A stretch of DNA of 64,000 bases from Terrimonas ferruginea DSM 30193 (GCF_000425585.1 NZ_AUDS01000027.1:16917-80916); one strand, 5' to 3'. Positions 1 through 8,983 are shown, numbered from the stretch's first letter. The notes: generated by a model from the sequence alone, not told the origin. Translations and numbers: made by a program.

Positions 1-2
1 GT

Positions 3-692
3 AGGCTCTCCGACGCTAAGTCCGCCGATGGCATTGCCGGTGGCTTCTTTGGAAGAGATGTATTCGCAGGATTGCTTGCGCAGGTCGCGGAAGGTGCCGC
101 CCTGTACAATGGGAAACAGGTTCTGGGTATAACCATATTTATCCTCCGTACCGGTGAACCGCGCAAAACAGCGGTCCAGCCAGCGGTGGGTCAGTTCCAT
201 ACTGGTGCGGGCATATTGATAATCGCTGCCGCCGGGCGGGCATTCGTCAAATGCCATCATGATGTCGCCACCGATAGTACGTTCGATATCCATTACCGCT
301 TCGGGGGTAAAGAGATGTTTGCTGCCATCGATATGCGACTGAAAGGTGACGCCTTCTTCTTTGATCTTGCGGGTGCCTGCCAGGGAGAAGACCTGGTAAC
401 CGCCACTGTCCGTAAGAATCGGTGCGTTCCAGCCATTGAACTTGTGCAAACCGCCAGCCTTCTCCAATACTTCCAACCCGGGACGGAGATAAAGATGATA
501 GGTATTACCCAGGATGATCTCGGCTTTTACCTCCTGTTTCAGTTGTTGTTTGGTGACGGCTTTTACGGTACCGGCAGTACCAACGGGCATGAAGATGGGC
601 GTCTCGATCTGACCGTGGTCGGTGGTTATTCTACCGGCGCGGGCCCTGGAACCGGTATCGGTGTGGTGTAATTCAAATTGTAATGCGGCCAT
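3..692 (-). CDS. tgt: Queuine tRNA-ribosyltransferase, 5' part (runs off the window)
   Basis: Reading the minus strand from the ATG at 692 gives about 230 residues of tRNA-guanine transglycosylase, which exchanges guanine 34 for a queuine precursor in GUN-anticodon tRNAs. Visible family motifs are TPIFMPVGT near residue 32, GNTYHLYLRPG near 62, the substrate-pocket motif DSGGYQVFSL, AFDECPP and, at the edge, GGLSVGEP. The nucleophilic aspartate and the zinc-binding cysteines lie beyond base 1 and cannot be checked. The frame is open to the edge of the window. The gene is divergent from the glycosyltransferase at 777, with an 84-base gap. Confidence 0.93.
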   Translation of the reverse strand, partial: MAALQFELHHTDTGSRARAGRITTDHGQIETPIFMPVGTAGTVKAVTKQQLKQEVKAEIILGNTYHLYLRPGLEVLEKAGGLHKFNGWNAPILTDSGGYQVFSLAGTRKIKEEGVTFQSHIDGSKHLFTPEAVMDIERTIGGDIMMAFDECPPGGSDYQYARTSMELTHRWLDRCFARFTGTEDKYGYTQNLFPIVQGGTFRDLRKQSCEYISSKEATGNAIGGLSVGEP

Positions 693-762
693 AGCCGGCA
701 AAGATACGGCTGTTAACGCTAGTGTCCAATGCAGGAAGCTTACTGTCAATTCATTCCTTCCC

Positions 763-770
763 TATCTTTG
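763..770 (+). promoter_or_regulatory. Bacteroidota -7 box (TATCTTTG)
   Basis: TATCTTTG fits the TAnnTTTG -7 box of the Bacteroidota primary sigma factor. It ends 6 bases before the ATG at 777, so transcription would begin at or next to the start codon. No clear -33 TTTG is visible at the expected distance. Confidence 0.5.
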
Positions 771-776
771 CCCTTT

Positions 777-1895
777 ATGCCACTACCTGACTTAGGAGAA
801 TGCCTTTTTCTCGCGCTTGCGGCTGTCACCGCTGTACAGCTATTCTATTACCTGTATTTTTTTATACGGTTAACTTTTTACAAACCGGCTGAACGGTTGA
901 TTTCGCAACAACATCCCGTGTCGGTAGTCGTATGCGCACGCGATGAAGACGAGAACCTCGCACGTCACCTGCCGGGCCTGCTGGTGCAACATTATACCAG
1001 CACCTTTGAAGTGATCGTAGTCAATGACAATTCACTTGACGACTCCAAATACATTCTGCAAGAGTTGAAAAAAACATTCAAGACACTGAATGTAGTGGAA
1101 CTCACGCAGGAAGCTAAACTGATTGCCGGGAAAAAATATCCGCTGTCTATCGGCATCCGCGAAGCAAAACATGAAGTGTTGTTGTTGACAGACGCAGATT
1201 GCGTACCCGCAACCGAACACTGGATACAGAAAATGCAGGAAGCCTATGCGCCGGGTATCGAACTCGTATTAGGCTATGGCGCTTATCATAAAGCACCGGG
1301 TTTGCTGAATAAAGTCATCCGTCTTGAAACCTTTCATTCGGCGCTTCAATACCTCTCCTATGCGTTGGCTGGATTGCCGTACATGGGCGTAGGCCGTAAT
1401 CTTTCTTATAAAAAAGACCTGTTTCTGCGCAACAAAGGCTTTGCCTCTATCAACCATCTTCCCGGTGGGGATGATGATCTGTTTGTAAGTAAAGTGGCCA
1501 CCAAAACGAATACAGCCATCCAGATCGATGAAGAAGCGCGCACTTTATCAGTGCCGAAGAGGACCTGGAAAGAATGGCGCCGGCAGAAAAAAAGACATTA
1601 CAGTACTGCCAAATTCTACAAACCCGTACATAAATTTTTACTGGGACTGTACTCGCTGAGTCATTTCCTTTTTTATCCGCTGGTAGCGGCCACGGCCATC
1701 TTTGGCGATTGGCGGCTGGCGGCCGGATTGTTTGGTCTGCGCCTGATTGTGCAGCTGTGGGTATGGTATAAACCGTTACGTCGTCTGGGTGAGCGCGATC
1801 TTTACGGATGGCTGCCGTTCTTCGACCTGTGGATGTTCATTTATTATATCTGCTTTGCACCGTCGCTGTGGCGGAAAGCGAAAAAGACCTGGTAA
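777..1895 (+). CDS. Membrane-anchored family 2 glycosyltransferase
   Basis: A 372-residue protein with a GT-A fold catalytic domain between membrane segments. An N-terminal hydrophobic helix lies at about residues 8-32. The nucleotide-sugar part has VVVCARDEDENL, the acidic motif VIVVNDNSLDDS and LLTDADC as the DxD-like metal site, followed by GGDDD further on. Two or three hydrophobic helices close the protein. This matches processive or poly-isoprenyl-type GT2 enzymes of Bacteroidota envelopes; the sugar and acceptor cannot be read. I chose the ATG at 777 over an in-frame upstream ATG at 729 because the -7 box lies between them, which makes the upstream start untranscribed. Confidence 0.85.
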   Translation: MPLPDLGECLFLALAAVTAVQLFYYLYFFIRLTFYKPAERLISQQHPVSVVVCARDEDENLARHLPGLLVQHYTSTFEVIVVNDNSLDDSKYILQELKKTFKTLNVVELTQEAKLIAGKKYPLSIGIREAKHEVLLLTDADCVPATEHWIQKMQEAYAPGIELVLGYGAYHKAPGLLNKVIRLETFHSALQYLSYALAGLPYMGVGRNLSYKKDLFLRNKGFASINHLPGGDDDLFVSKVATKTNTAIQIDEEARTLSVPKRTWKEWRRQKKRHYSTAKFYKPVHKFLLGLYSLSHFLFYPLVAATAIFGDWRLAAGLFGLRLIVQLWVWYKPLRRLGERDLYGWLPFFDLWMFIYYICFAPSLWRKAKKTW

Positions 1896-1993
1896 GAAAT
1901 AGTTGTCAGCCCTGAGGACAGGATGATGGCGCAGACATCCTCCCTTCATTGCCTGATCCTCAAATTTTCAAATTGCCTGTTTAACTTCGTCCC

Positions 1994-2629
1994 ATGGAGC
2001 TTTTAACGAAATACTTTTCAGACTTTACGCCGAAGCAGGTGGAGCAATTCACGGCGCTCGGCCCGTTGTATAAAGAGTGGAATGAAAAGATCAATGTCAT
2101 TTCCCGTAAAAACATTGACAACCTCTATGAACAGCATGTGCTCCATTCGCTGAGTATTGCCGCAGTATTTGAATTTCGCGCGGGCATGACCATCCTCGAC
2201 CTGGGAACGGGCGGAGGTTTTCCGGGTGTGCCGTTGGCTATTTTTTTCCCCGAAGTAAAATTCATCCTGGTCGACAGCATTGCCAAAAAGCTGAAAGTGA
2301 TCAATGAAGTAGCCGCTGCAACCGGCCTCACCAATATCACCACCCGGCACAGCCGTGTGGAAGACCTGAAAGATATAAAGGTGGATATGGTGGTATCAAG
2401 AGCCGTGGCACCGCTGAAAGATCTGTGGCAATGGACGCGTCCCCTACTGCGCCGAGGCGCAGCAACCGGTGGCGACGTGCCCGGTCCGGGATTGATCTGC
2501 CTGAAAGGCGGCGACCTGGCCGAAGAAATCCAGGCAAGCCTTACACGTCCGCGTGTGATCAACATCGACGGGCTATTCGAAGAAGAATTCTTCCATGAAA
2601 AATACCTGCTTTACGTACCCCGCAGTTGA
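1994..2629 (+). CDS. rsmG: 16S rRNA (guanine-527 N7)-methyltransferase
   Basis: A 211-residue protein of the RsmG/GidB family, which adds the N7 methyl group to G527 of 16S rRNA in the 530 loop using S-adenosylmethionine. It shows YKEWNEKINVISRKN near residues 26-40, HVLHSLS at 48-54, the SAM-binding motif DLGTGGGFPG at 69-78 and VVSRAVAPL in the second half, ending with LICLKGG. Length is normal. A weak -7 box variant TAACTTCG lies at 1982-1989, 4 bases before the ATG, again suggesting a very short or absent leader. It stands alone between the glycosyltransferase and the response regulator. Confidence 0.95.
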   Translation: MELLTKYFSDFTPKQVEQFTALGPLYKEWNEKINVISRKNIDNLYEQHVLHSLSIAAVFEFRAGMTILDLGTGGGFPGVPLAIFFPEVKFILVDSIAKKLKVINEVAAATGLTNITTRHSRVEDLKDIKVDMVVSRAVAPLKDLWQWTRPLLRRGAATGGDVPGPGLICLKGGDLAEEIQASLTRPRVINIDGLFEEEFFHEKYLLYVPRS

Positions 2630-2641
2630 TCTTGTAAAAAG

Positions 2642-2660
2642 TACCAGTTTGTGGTATTGC
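2642..2660. promoter_or_regulatory. TACCA/TGGTA dyad upstream of the response regulator
   Basis: TACCA-GTTTG-TGGTA followed by TTGC. It lies about 65 bases before the response-regulator ATG. A near copy (TACCAC-GAAA-GTGGTA, also followed by TTGC) lies just behind the gene at 3371-3390. The half-site TACC resembles NarL-family heptamers, so an autoregulatory operator is possible. Confidence 0.35.
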
Positions 2661-2722
2661 CCGGTAAACGGTGGTAGCTGAAATTTGCAGACAGGTTTTT
2701 AAAGGCTCAAAAACACTAGTGG

Positions 2723-3364
2723 ATGGAAGCGATCAAGGTATGTATAGTAGATGACAACAGCCAACTGCGCAGCACGTTGCAGGAAATCATCAGTATGTCT
2801 GAGGATTACCGATGTGTAGGCACGATGGCTACGGCCGAACAGGCCATCCGGGAAATTCCCGACATCAATCCCGATGTAGTATTAATGGATATCAACCTCG
2901 GTACCGTGGAGAGTGGAATCGATTGTGTGCGGGCCCTGAAGCCGCAGATGCCGGCCACCAACTTCATGATGTGTACGGTATATGAAGAAGACGAGAAAAT
3001 CTTCGAAGCCCTGCGCGCGGGTGCCAGTGGTTATATCCTCAAAAAAACGACTCCTTCCATTCTGCTGCATGCTATCCGCGAACTGTACGAAGGCGGCGCA
3101 CCTATGAGCAGCCAGATCGCGCGCAAGGTGGTAGCAGCTTTCAGCCAGCAGAACGCCCAGCGCGAAAACGATCAGGAGATCAGCAAACTTACCAACCGCG
3201 AAAAAGAGATCCTGGAATGGCTTTCCAAGGGACTGACCTACAAAGAAATAGCTGCCAACCTGTTTCTGAGCCCCGAAACCATCCGGAAGCACGTTTATCA
3301 CATCTATGAGAAACTGCACGTCACGAACCGCGTAGAAGCGGTGAACAAGTTCTTCGGCAGGTAA
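2723..3364 (+). CDS. NarL/FixJ-type response regulator
   Basis: A 213-residue two-component regulator. The receiver domain covers residues 4-120 with the acidic pair VDDN at 9-12, the phospho-acceptor Asp56 in VVLMDINLG and the conserved lysine in GYILKKT. A LuxR-type helix-turn-helix follows at about 150-213 (LTNREKEILEWLSKG, then ETIRKHVYHIYEKLHV). It would bind DNA as a phosphorylated dimer. No histidine kinase is adjacent, so it is an orphan regulator here. Matching TACCA...TGGTA dyads lie on both sides of the gene, and a hairpin terminator follows at 3491. Confidence 0.9.
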   Translation: MEAIKVCIVDDNSQLRSTLQEIISMSEDYRCVGTMATAEQAIREIPDINPDVVLMDINLGTVESGIDCVRALKPQMPATNFMMCTVYEEDEKIFEALRAGASGYILKKTTPSILLHAIRELYEGGAPMSSQIARKVVAAFSQQNAQRENDQEISKLTNREKEILEWLSKGLTYKEIAANLFLSPETIRKHVYHIYEKLHVTNRVEAVNKFFGR

Positions 3365-3368
3365 GAAA

Positions 3369-3388
3369 AATACCACGAAAGTGGTATT
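3369..3388. promoter_or_regulatory. TACCAC/GTGGTA hairpin downstream of the response regulator
   Basis: AATACCAC-GAAA-GTGGTATT is a perfect 8-bp dyad with a GAAA loop starting 5 bases after the stop codon. Its sequence including the trailing TTGC matches the dyad upstream of the same gene at 2642. It could be an operator or an RNA hairpin. Confidence 0.35.
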
Positions 3389-3490
3389 GCTCCGCCCCAA
3401 CGGTCCAATTATCTTCGCTTTGCACATTAACCATAAACCTGACTCAAGACTACCTGGAATTTATTACGGGTTCTAATCAAAAACCATAAG

Positions 3491-3512
3491 ACCACCCACG
3501 AGGGTGGTTTTT
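3491..3512 (+). terminator. Rho-independent terminator of the response regulator
   Basis: ACCACCC-ACGA-GGGTGGT with a 7-bp perfect stem, directly followed by TTTT. It sits 127 bases behind the stop codon. Confidence 0.75.
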
Positions 3513-3763
3513 AGCGTGTAGGAGTGAATGGTGAATCGTCAATCGTCAATCGTGAATAAAACAGCCATCGCTCGTGCCCTTCGGGAACCGCGGGAGCGCT
3601 CAATAAGTGAATGGTGAATCGTGAATGATACAGCCGTGAATGGTCCCTGAGGCCGATACTTCGGCCCTCGAAGGGCCATTCACGGCTGAACTTATAACTT
3701 ATTACTCACTACCTGGTGGGCCAGGCCATATTTTCAAATCATCAAATTTTCAAATTAGCTCCC
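3513..3763. repeat. Gene-free stretch filled with word repeats and a 16-bp hairpin element
   Basis: Holds many tandem-like copies of GTGAATCGTCAATCG words (about 3525-3560 and 3605-3625), the word ACAGCC, the hairpin GGCCGA-TACT-TCGGCC at 3651-3666 followed by CTCGAAGGGCC, and the word ACTTATAACTTATTACTC. The sequence GGTCCCTGAGG at about 3642 is the reverse complement of the core of the tandem repeat at 45304. No plausible gene. Confidence 0.6.
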
Positions 3764-5602
3764 TCAGGGTTTACGCAATTCAATCTTATTATTTCTCCTG
3801 TCCAGATCGGCGAGACGCTGCGACGGATCTATTTCGCCTGCCTGGATGTCCATCAGACGGCGGTTCGTGCTGATCGTGTAGGTTTCGCTGGTCCATTTCC
3901 AGGCAGGATATACCGTCCTCGGAATATCGTTCTCCGCCGGCTTCGCTCCGTACATCAGATCGAGGGGAACATAATGTATTTCTTTGGTGCCATCATGGAA
4001 ACTCAGTTGGAAGTCGATGGGCATCGGGATCATACCTTTCCGCCGCAGGCGTATATTGGTCTTGCCTCCCTCTTCCCACAGACTGTCGATTGCGTAATCG
4101 ATGCTCTTGGTTGAATTCACCCAATAGTCTTTGTACCAATCGAGTTCGATGCCGGTTGCTTTTTCCGCTACGCGGATAAAATCGGCTGCATTCGGATGTT
4201 TAAAACGCCAGAGATTGTAATAGTTCATCAGCACTTTGTCGCGCTGCTGCGCTCCAAGGATATAACCCAGCTGCTCGATGAACACGGCACCCTTGAGGTA
4301 AGCCGCAGAACTGTAGGCGCTGTTGGTATTGAAATGATCGGCGTGCGTAGTCAGCGGTTCTTCACGGCCGCTGCGTACCAACGAAAAATAACCGCGGTAT
4401 ATATCGCCCGAGGTAAAGCCATTGTTGCCTGCCAGCCAGCCTTCTACGCGGCTCTCCGCATATTGCGTAAAGCCTTCGTCCATCCAGGCATATTGCGATT
4501 CATCCGTAGCAAGCATGCCCTGGTACCAACTGTGCAGCCACTCGTGCAGCCACGCACCCGGACCGTACAGTAAAGTCGCCATCGGATATTCCATGCCGCC
4601 GTCGCCGCCATGAATAAAAGAATATTGTTTCCATGGATAAGCACCGAAGTTTTTTTCCATGTAGGGCAATGCTTTCGCGGCCTGTACCAATATGTCTTCC
4701 CACTCCGCAGCAGAGGCGGTTGTTGGTTTATAGAAAAGGTGCAGCGTGAGATCGTCGCGCACTTTTTGTGTTTTATGGATGAATTCAGGATCCGCTGCCC
4801 ATACAAAATCATGCACATTCGGCGCGGTGAATTTCCAGGTCAGTTTGTCTCCCGCGGGACGCGTTACTTTGGCCCCCGGTGTTTCATATCCGTAACCGAT
4901 CTGGTTGGCATTCTGCAGGTAACCGGTACCGCCGATGATGTATTTTTTATCCAATGTAATGTTGACGTTGAAGTCTCCCCATACACCATAAAACTCGCGG
5001 GCGATATAAGGATTGGGATGCCATCCGTCGTAATCGTATTCGCAGATCTTCGGATACCACTGGCTCATGGAGTAGCGTACTTTGGTAGACGGATTATCGC
5101 GGCCGCTGCGGCGGACCTGCAACGGCACCTGTGCTTCAAATTCCATGTCGAACACTACTTTGCTGCCCGGCATGATCGGCTTATTCAGTTTTACTTCCAG
5201 GATTGTTTCCAGCACTTCATACGATACCGGCTGGCCATTCATTTTTAACGACAATACTTTCTGGTAACCGATCTCATCGGGTTTGAGGTTGGCGATGCGG
5301 TCTTTCACCCTTCCGTCCCAGTCAGGATTCTGGCCGTTAAGGATCGTGCCCTGGCGGCGGCTGCGCGTATCCATCATGCTGCCGGGCTGAAAGGCGTTCC
5401 AGTACAGATGATAAAAAACGCGGTGCAGGGTATCCGGTGAATTGTTCCAGTATTCCAGTTTCTGGCGGCCGGTCAGGCGATTAGTATTAACGTTCATGTC
5501 CACGTCCATGTCGTACTTCACGCGTTGTTGCCAGCGGTCGGGCTGGGCCTGTAATGCAGACAAGCCGGAGGCGGCGAATAATAAAAAGATCAGCCTTTTC
5601 AT
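3764..5602 (-). CDS. Secreted M1-family metallopeptidase (aminopeptidase N-like)
   Basis: A 612-residue gluzincin with a Sec signal peptide (residues 1-19, ending LQAQ), so it acts in the periplasm or outside. The zinc site is complete: HEWLH at 353-357, then 18 residues, then Glu376 in MDEGFTQYAE. The exopeptidase motif appears as GGMEYP just before. The N-terminal beta-domain and the C-terminal part with WYKDYWVN are typical of Bacteroidota M1 peptidases. Its start lies 5 bases behind the rsmI stop codon, so it is likely the last gene of the pssA-purS-rsmI transcript. Confidence 0.9.
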   Translation of the reverse strand: MKRLIFLLFAASGLSALQAQPDRWQQRVKYDMDVDMNVNTNRLTGRQKLEYWNNSPDTLHRVFYHLYWNAFQPGSMMDTRSRRQGTILNGQNPDWDGRVKDRIANLKPDEIGYQKVLSLKMNGQPVSYEVLETILEVKLNKPIMPGSKVVFDMEFEAQVPLQVRRSGRDNPSTKVRYSMSQWYPKICEYDYDGWHPNPYIAREFYGVWGDFNVNITLDKKYIIGGTGYLQNANQIGYGYETPGAKVTRPAGDKLTWKFTAPNVHDFVWAADPEFIHKTQKVRDDLTLHLFYKPTTASAAEWEDILVQAAKALPYMEKNFGAYPWKQYSFIHGGDGGMEYPMATLLYGPGAWLHEWLHSWYQGMLATDESQYAWMDEGFTQYAESRVEGWLAGNNGFTSGDIYRGYFSLVRSGREEPLTTHADHFNTNSAYSSAAYLKGAVFIEQLGYILGAQQRDKVLMNYYNLWRFKHPNAADFIRVAEKATGIELDWYKDYWVNSTKSIDYAIDSLWEEGGKTNIRLRRKGMIPMPIDFQLSFHDGTKEIHYVPLDLMYGAKPAENDIPRTVYPAWKWTSETYTISTNRRLMDIQAGEIDPSQRLADLDRRNNKIELRKP

Positions 5603-5607
5603 GCCAT

Positions 5608-6312
5608 TTAATTTTCGTTATCCAAATATTCTGTCTTGCGGCCGGGCTTTTCTGCGCCGGCTATAATGAGTACGATTTCCCCCTTCACTCCTTTTTCGGT
5701 AAAATACGTTTCCAGTTCTGCCAGCGTTCCGCGTTTGTTTTCTTCAAATAGTTTGGTCAGTTCGCGGCTTACGCTTGCGTGGCGGTCGTCACCGAAAAAT
5801 TCGCGCAGATCGCCGAGTGTGCGCACGAGCCGCATGGGCGATTCGTAAAGGATGATCGTGCGTTCTTCCTGGGCCAATTGTTTCAGCATGGTCTGCCTTC
5901 CTTTTTTTGGCGGCAGAAACCCTTCAAATACAAATCTGTTGGTTGGTATCCCACTGTTGACGAGGGCCGGTACAAAAGCCGTTGCACCCGGCAGGCATTC
6001 CACTTTTATGCCGTGGCGTACACATTCGCGCACCAGCAGGAAAGCCGGATCGGAAATACCGGGTGTGCCGGCATCAGTTACCACGGCCATGGTGCGCCCT
6101 TCCTGCAGCTGGCTTACGAGATGCTGCACAATCTTATGTTCGTTGTGCTGGTGATAAGGAGTGAGCGATTTCTGAATCTGGTAATGATTCAGCAAGTGCG
6201 AAGTGGTGCGCGTGTCTTCGGCAAGTATCAGGTCCACCTCCTTCAATACCTCCAGCGCGCGGAGGGTAATATCTTTCAGGTTACCGATCGGAGTGGGAAC
6301 GAGGTAAAGCAT
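5608..6312 (-). CDS. rsmI: 16S rRNA (cytidine-1402 2'-O)-methyltransferase
   Basis: RsmI uses S-adenosylmethionine to methylate the ribose of C1402 in the 16S decoding centre. The tetrapyrrole-methylase fold is seen in LYLVPTPIGNL at the start, ILAEDTRTTSHLL, VTDAGTPGISDP and FEGFLPPKKGRQ. I placed the start at the internal ATG at 6312, directly before the PTPIGNL strand, giving 234 residues; an upstream in-frame ATG at 6351 would add 13 residues unlike the family. It follows purS by 57 bases and precedes the M1 peptidase by 5. Confidence 0.94.
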   Translation of the reverse strand: MLYLVPTPIGNLKDITLRALEVLKEVDLILAEDTRTTSHLLNHYQIQKSLTPYHQHNEHKIVQHLVSQLQEGRTMAVVTDAGTPGISDPAFLLVRECVRHGIKVECLPGATAFVPALVNSGIPTNRFVFEGFLPPKKGRQTMLKQLAQEERTIILYESPMRLVRTLGDLREFFGDDRHASVSRELTKLFEENKRGTLAELETYFTEKGVKGEIVLIIAGAEKPGRKTEYLDNEN

Positions 6313-6369
6313 ATAAATAAAACAGCTGGCCGGGTATGCGCCGGCCAGCATGTGCTGCGCAGGCAGCTA

Positions 6370-6615
6370 TTAGTTTACATGAATTTCAAAATATTCCATT
6401 ACGGGATTGGAGAGCAGTTTTTTACTTGCTTCTTCCGCCAGTTCGCGCGCCTGGTCGGCTGTTGCTGCATTCACCTGCAGCGTAATGCTTTTGCCGATGC
6501 GTACGTCTTCAATGCCATTCAAACCCAGACTATGCAATCCGCCGATCACTGCTTTTCCCTGTGGATCGAGCAACTCTTTGTGCGGCATTACTTTTATTTC
6601 AACCGTAAATGTCAT
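6370..6615 (-). CDS. purS: Phosphoribosylformylglycinamidine synthase subunit PurS
   Basis: An 81-residue protein of the PurS family, the small dimeric subunit that bridges PurL and PurQ in the fourth step of purine synthesis. Family marks are VEIKVMPHKELLDPQGKAV near the start, the central LNGIEDVRIGKSI, and AEEASKKLLSNPVMEYFEI at the end. The start at 6615 overlaps the pssA stop codon by 4 bases (ATGA), which shows translational coupling. purL and purQ are not in the window. A longer reading starting at 6684 lies inside pssA and adds residues foreign to the family. Confidence 0.92.
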   Translation of the reverse strand: MTFTVEIKVMPHKELLDPQGKAVIGGLHSLGLNGIEDVRIGKSITLQVNAATADQARELAEEASKKLLSNPVMEYFEIHVN

Positions 6616-7376
6616 GCTGTTTTTGTTTTGAGCACCAAAGATAAGAGTATGTAGGCGATTATCACGACGGGAACCGCCAGCCATTGCAGCAATAAAGCTG
6701 CTGCTACCGCTATAACCAGCAGCAACAGTTTGGGCACATTATTTTTCAGCGAATAGTCCTTGAATTTGAGGCTCATCAGTGGCAAGGTACTCACCATCAG
6801 GTAACTCACTACCGCGATAATGGCGTAGAGGAACCATTTGTTGCGTAGCAATCCTACGATCGTTTCGTTCTCGCTGTTCCAGTAGATCAACGGGATGGAT
6901 GCCACCAGCAGACCCGCAGCCGGCGCGGGCAATCCCTTAAAAGAAAATTGCTGGCTTTTATCCAGGTTGAAACGTGCAAGCCTCCATGCCGCAGCGGCGG
7001 CCACAAAAAATGCCGGTACCAGCCACAGGAAAGAAGCGTCCAGTCCGTCTTCCTGGCGGGCAACGGCATTGCGCAGGAACTGGTATAAGATCATACCGGG
7101 CGCTACGCCAAAGCTCACCACATCCGACAGGGAATCGAGTTGCGCACCCATTTCAGAATCCGCACGCAGCAACCGCGCAAGAAATCCATCGAGAAAATCC
7201 ACTACCGCTGCCAGACCGATAAACAGGCTGGCCATCCAGATTTCTTCGGGCACTTCGAGTACCTGTACTCCGCTGGCATCAACATATACGGAGATACCGT
7301 TCTGCAGAACATACACGATGGCTATACACCCGAATACCAGATTCAGCAGGGTGAAAAAATTGGGGACTTGCTTCAT
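6612..7376 (-). CDS. pssA: CDP-diacylglycerol-serine O-phosphatidyltransferase
   Basis: A 254-residue integral membrane enzyme that makes phosphatidylserine, the precursor of phosphatidylethanolamine. The CDP-alcohol phosphotransferase signature is complete: VDFLDGFLARLL followed by GAQLDSLSDVVSFG, which supplies all conserved aspartates. Hydrophobic helices fill the rest, with a long one (LLLLVIAVAAALLLQWL) near the C-terminus. It is the first gene of the leftward group pssA-purS-rsmI-M1 peptidase and overlaps purS by 4 bases. Confidence 0.95.
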   Translation of the reverse strand: MKQVPNFFTLLNLVFGCIAIVYVLQNGISVYVDASGVQVLEVPEEIWMASLFIGLAAVVDFLDGFLARLLRADSEMGAQLDSLSDVVSFGVAPGMILYQFLRNAVARQEDGLDASFLWLVPAFFVAAAAAWRLARFNLDKSQQFSFKGLPAPAAGLLVASIPLIYWNSENETIVGLLRNKWFLYAIIAVVSYLMVSTLPLMSLKFKDYSLKNNVPKLLLLVIAVAAALLLQWLAVPVVIIAYILLSLVLKTKTA

Positions 7377-7425
7377 GCGGGAATAATAAGGCTGTGAAAA
7401 TAGGAAAATACAGAGACAAACGAAA

Positions 7426-7454
7426 GGCCGACTATTCGGCCCGACTATTCGGCC
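7426..7454. repeat. Two overlapping 16-bp hairpin elements
   Basis: GGCCGA-CTAT-TCGGCC at 7426-7441 runs directly into a second copy of the same core (CCGA-CTAT-TCGG, 7441-7452). It belongs to the NNCCGA-N4-TCGGNN family found between genes and in the Rhs orphans. It lies 3 bases behind the stop codon of the Xaa-Pro aminopeptidase and may end its transcript, although the T run is short. Confidence 0.6.
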
Positions 7455-7456
7455 TG

Positions 7457-8749
7457 TTACTTACGTTTCATCAGTGCTTCAATATCTTCCACCGTAATCG
7501 GTATATTTTTCATCAGGTCTTTATTGCCGCTCTTTGTAATCCACAAGTTATTTTCGATCCGGATACCCATTTGTTCTTCTTCAATATAAATACCCGGCTC
7601 AACGGTAAATACCATGCCTGCTTTGATTGGCGACGTGCGCGTACCAAGGTCATGCACGTCGATACCCAGGTGATGTGAAATACCATGATAAAGATATTTG
7701 CGGTAAGCGCGGTTGTCGGCATCTTCATTTTTCACATCCGCTTTGGAAAGCAGGCCGATCTTGATGAATTGTTTGGTCGCTTCTTCTCCTACTTTATCGG
7801 TGTAATCAAGAATGGTAATGCCCGGCTTCAGCAGGCTCTTGGCATAATTATGTAAATGCAGACAGGCATTATAAACGGTTTTCTGCCGCGCAGTAAACTT
7901 GCCGTTAACAGGCACGGTGCGCGTAAGGTCGGCGCAATAGCCGCCATATTCAGCGCCAAAGTCCATCAGAATCAGTTCGCCGTCTTTGCATTCCTGGTTA
8001 TTGGACACATAATGCAGGATGCGGGCGTTATCGCCGCTTGCCACGATAGAGCCGTATGCTTCACCGGTGGCGCGCTGGCGGAGAAAGGAGGAAATAATTT
8101 CTGCTTCTATTTCATATTCCATGATGCCCGGACGGATCGTCTTCAGCAAATGACGGAACGTGTTATCGGTGATATCGATGGCCTGTTGCAACACTTCCAC
8201 TTCCAGCGGCGTTTTGATCTCGCGCAGTTCGCGGAAAAGTCTGGCCGCACGCTCGTAACGGTGAAGCGGATAACGGGCTTTCATCTCTGCTACAAAACGG
8301 TAATCGCGTGTTTGCACCAGGCTGCCTTTTCGGTCATTTTCATTGGTATCGAGATAAATAGTATCGGAGAGATGTATCCATGTTTGCAAAAGGGCATCCA
8401 GGCTATCGAGCCATACAATGGTTTTGATACCGCTGAGTGCGGTTGCTTCTGCTGCACGCAGGCGCTTACCATCCCATTTTTCTTTCAGTTCGTTGGGACG
8501 CACGAGCACAAGCACTTCGCGGTACCGCGGATCCGGGTTGTCAGGGAAAAGCACCACGAGGCTGTCTTCCTGCGTTACACCGCTCAGCCAGTAGAGATCA
8601 CTGTTTTGTTTAAAACGATAGATGGCATCGCCATTGCTGGGCACCTCATCATTACCGATGATTACAGCAATGGAATTGGGAGACATTTTATCAATAAACC
8701 GTTTTCTGTTGCGAACGAACAATTCCGGATTAAGGGGCAAATTCTTCAT
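7457..8749 (-). CDS. pepP: Xaa-Pro aminopeptidase (M24B)
   Basis: A 430-residue cytoplasmic metallo-aminopeptidase that removes an N-terminal residue ahead of proline. The AMP-N domain (PNSIAVIIGNDE and onwards) covers the first third. The pita-bread domain carries all five metal ligands: the two aspartates of MDFGAEYGGYCADLTRT, His in YHGISHHLG, Glu in VFTVEPGIY and Glu in MGIRIENN. No signal peptide. The start could be the ATG at 8749 or another three codons upstream at 8758. The gene stands alone, divergent from pckA. Confidence 0.93.
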   Translation of the reverse strand: MKNLPLNPELFVRNRKRFIDKMSPNSIAVIIGNDEVPSNGDAIYRFKQNSDLYWLSGVTQEDSLVVLFPDNPDPRYREVLVLVRPNELKEKWDGKRLRAAEATALSGIKTIVWLDSLDALLQTWIHLSDTIYLDTNENDRKGSLVQTRDYRFVAEMKARYPLHRYERAARLFRELREIKTPLEVEVLQQAIDITDNTFRHLLKTIRPGIMEYEIEAEIISSFLRQRATGEAYGSIVASGDNARILHYVSNNQECKDGELILMDFGAEYGGYCADLTRTVPVNGKFTARQKTVYNACLHLHNYAKSLLKPGITILDYTDKVGEEATKQFIKIGLLSKADVKNEDADNRAYRKYLYHGISHHLGIDVHDLGTRTSPIKAGMVFTVEPGIYIEEEQMGIRIENNLWITKSGNKDLMKNIPITVEDIEALMKRK

Positions 8750-8983
8750 ACAAGTCATTTAAAGCCTTAAAGATAAAGCACATGGGAATTACCGGCGTAC
8801 CGTTTACCATAATCTTAAGTACTGACCAAAGAAATACATATTCTCCAGCAAGAACCCGCAACTTGTTTAATTTGTTCACATTTGACCGCATTGGATAGAA
8901 AAAATCAAAAAAATGATCATTTTTTATCATTTCATCTAATATGTACCACTAACACTTGTTAGCAAACAAAGCAGTTTCCTCCT

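Noticed and set aside
5779..6654. 291-residue plus-strand frame across rsmI and purS
   Set aside because: It runs antisense to two well-supported genes and has no recognisable motif.
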